Below are positions 5,925 through 7,412 of a stretch of 7,412 bases of DNA, one piece after another. The DNA is from an uncultured Eubacteriales bacterium (GTDB lineage Bacteria > Bacillota > Clostridia > Oscillospirales > Acutalibacteraceae): assembly GCA_934700635.1 (NCBI GenBank), contig CAKUXU010000039.1, positions 1 through 7,412 of the forward strand, written 5' to 3'. Numbering within the stretch: the first letter of the stretch is position 1; every line of letters starts with the position of its first letter. The position numbers and the translations under genes were made by a program. A model generated the notes under the pieces. The model saw only the letters and a program-made list of their open reading frames with translations, did no database searches and was not told the origin of the DNA.

Positions 5925-7412
5925 ATGGCGAAAAGAATTAAAAATAAACAATCCACAACTCAAGTAAATGGTTTTATCTATAATGCTGGAAAAGTAGTCG
6001 AGGAAAAAATAGTTGACACTTTAAGAAAAAATTATATGCCATATGCGATGAGTGTTATAATGTCAAGAGCTATACCTGAAATAGATGGATTTAAACCTTC
6101 ACATAGAAAACTAATTTACACTATGTTCAAAATGGGTCTTTTAGACGGTGGAAGAACAAAGTCCGCAAATATTGTAGGCCAAACAATGAAGCTTAACCCT
6201 CATGGAGATAGTGCAATTTATGAAACTATGGTTAGAATGAGCAGAGGATATGAAGCGCTTCTTCATCCTTATGTTGATTCAAAAGGGAACTTCGGAAAAT
6301 TTTATTCTCGAGATATGGCGTGTGCGGCTTCGAGGTACACAGAAGCAAAGCTTGAGAATATTTGCAAAGAAATTTTTAAAGATATAGATAAAGATACTGT
6401 GGATTTTGTTGATAACTACGACAATACTTTAAAGGAACCTTCACTTTTGCCCTGTACTTTTCCGAGTATTTTGGTTAATTCAAATACCGGAATAGCTGTT
6501 GGCATGGCAAGCTCGATATGTTCATTTAATCTTAAAGAAGTTTGTGACACTGCGGCAAGTTTAATAAAAAATCCTGACCATGATATTTTAAGTACATTAA
6601 TTGCCCCGGACTTTCCGGGTGGCGGTGAAATAATTTATGATAAAGAAAAACTTAAATCAATTTATGAAACAGGTCGCGGAGGACTAAAAGTAAGAGCAAA
6701 ATATTTATATGATAAAAAATATAATTGTATAGATATAAAAAATATTCCTCCTACAACAACAAGTGAACTCATAATAGAAAAAATTGCAGAACTTATAAAA
6801 AGTGGAAAATTAAGAGAAATTTCTGATATTCGAGATGAAACAGGTCTTGAAGGATTAAAAATAACAATTGACCTCAAACGTGGAGTTGACCCAGAAAAGC
6901 TTATGTGTAAACTTTTTCGTTTAACTCAACTTGAAGATACTTTTTCTTGTAATTTTAATATTCTCATTGATCAAACTCCAAAAGTTTTAGGTATAAGAGA
7001 AATTATAAAAGAATGGACCTTATTTCGTGAAGAATGTATAAAGAGAAGAACTGTTTTTGAGTTAAAAAAGATGAAAAATAAGTTGCATCTTTTGGAAGGC
7101 CTTGCTCAAATATTAATGGATATAGACAAAGCAATAGAAATCATAAGGAATACGAAAGAAGAAACAAGTGTTGTTCCTAACTTGATGAAAGGCTTTCAGA
7201 TAGATGAAATACAAGCATCGTACGTTGCAGATATAAAGCTTCGTCATTTAAACAGAGAGTATATATTAAAACGTACAGAAGAAATAGGAGTCTTAAAAAG
7301 CGGTATAAATGATTTAGAAAGTATTCTCAAAGATAAATCTAAAATAGATGAAATTATACTTAAAGATTTAAAATTCGTTTCTAATACTTATGGAAAACCT
7401 CGTTTATGCGAG
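5925..7412 (+). CDS. Type IIA DNA topoisomerase subunit A (GyrA/ParC family; 3' end outside window)
   Basis: This subunit cuts and rejoins both strands of the gate DNA through tyrosine linkages, powered by the B subunit just upstream (12-base gap). From ATG at 5925 there are 496 codons with no stop before the window ends, so the C-terminal part, where a beta-pinwheel would decide gyrase or topoisomerase IV behaviour, is missing. Features seen are the N-terminal KNYMPYAMSVIMSRAIPEIDG, the winged-helix DNA-binding region with LNPHGDSAIYE (90-100), and catalytic Tyr138 preceded by Arg137 in ASRYTEAKL. Next come IAVGMAS (190-196), a tower region, and a predicted coiled-coil stretch (about 360-480) containing IKLRHLNREYI. 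The quinolone-contact positions equal to E. coli GyrA Ser83 and Asp87 are Ser96 and Glu100, the Ser/Glu pair also found in Gram-positive ParC. A ParC or GyrA label is not justified from this fragment alone. Confidence 0.94.
   Translation, partial: MAKRIKNKQSTTQVNGFIYNAGKVVEEKIVDTLRKNYMPYAMSVIMSRAIPEIDGFKPSHRKLIYTMFKMGLLDGGRTKSANIVGQTMKLNPHGDSAIYETMVRMSRGYEALLHPYVDSKGNFGKFYSRDMACAASRYTEAKLENICKEIFKDIDKDTVDFVDNYDNTLKEPSLLPCTFPSILVNSNTGIAVGMASSICSFNLKEVCDTAASLIKNPDHDILSTLIAPDFPGGGEIIYDKEKLKSIYETGRGGLKVRAKYLYDKKYNCIDIKNIPPTTTSELIIEKIAELIKSGKLREISDIRDETGLEGLKITIDLKRGVDPEKLMCKLFRLTQLEDTFSCNFNILIDQTPKVLGIREIIKEWTLFREECIKRRTVFELKKMKNKLHLLEGLAQILMDIDKAIEIIRNTKEETSVVPNLMKGFQIDEIQASYVADIKLRHLNREYILKRTEEIGVLKSGINDLESILKDKSKIDEIILKDLKFVSNTYGKPRLCE

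Noticed and set aside
6662..6877. 71-codon minus-strand open frame within the A subunit gene
   Set aside because: It lies fully inside a conserved topoisomerase frame and is a composition shadow without its own signals.

Overview
The window is AT-rich (roughly one-third G+C by eye; AAA, ATA, AGA and TTA codons are common) and all three genes lie on the + strand. The best guess at the source is a low-G+C anaerobic Clostridia-type bacterium. The topoisomerase pair resembles the divergent GyrB/GyrA-like proteins I recall from Ruminococcaceae/Lachnospiraceae-type genomes. Parallel beta-helix proteins built like the first gene occur in Clostridia and also in Treponema, so a spirochaete is not excluded. 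No rRNA or other taxonomic marker is present.

Positions 1-3800 hold the 3' part (1265 visible codons) of a very large, probably exported, repetitive right-handed parallel beta-helix protein. Its start lies outside the window. Three modules of about 386 residues follow one another, the first incomplete and divergent. Modules two and three begin with a five-tyrosine tract and share 32-42 bp blocks of identical DNA at an exact 1158 bp spacing. A distinct C-terminal domain of about 183 residues closes the protein, with no LPXTG motif or membrane anchor.

Positions 3801-3929 are a compact control region. It holds a hairpin-plus-T-run terminator, then a near-consensus promoter (TTGACT, 17 bp, TATAAT), a palindrome inside the promoter spacer, and a strong Shine-Dalgarno before a TTG start. 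A long interrupted inverted repeat covers the promoter and could hide the ribosome binding site, but only in transcripts that read through from upstream.

Positions 3930-7412 hold a two-gene operon for a type IIA DNA topoisomerase. The first gene is a complete 660-residue ATPase/Toprim subunit (GyrB/ParE family). Twelve bases later comes the breakage-reunion subunit (GyrA/ParC family), cut by the window end after 496 residues. Together they would form an A2B2 enzyme that passes one DNA duplex through another at the cost of ATP. Catalytic motifs are intact in both, but some normally conserved positions are changed in the B subunit, and gyrase versus topoisomerase IV activity cannot be decided here.

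Nothing in the window is clearly a new system. The points most worth a second look are the leader inverted repeat, the spacer palindrome, the divergent topoisomerase pair and the recombination-prone repeats of the surface protein.
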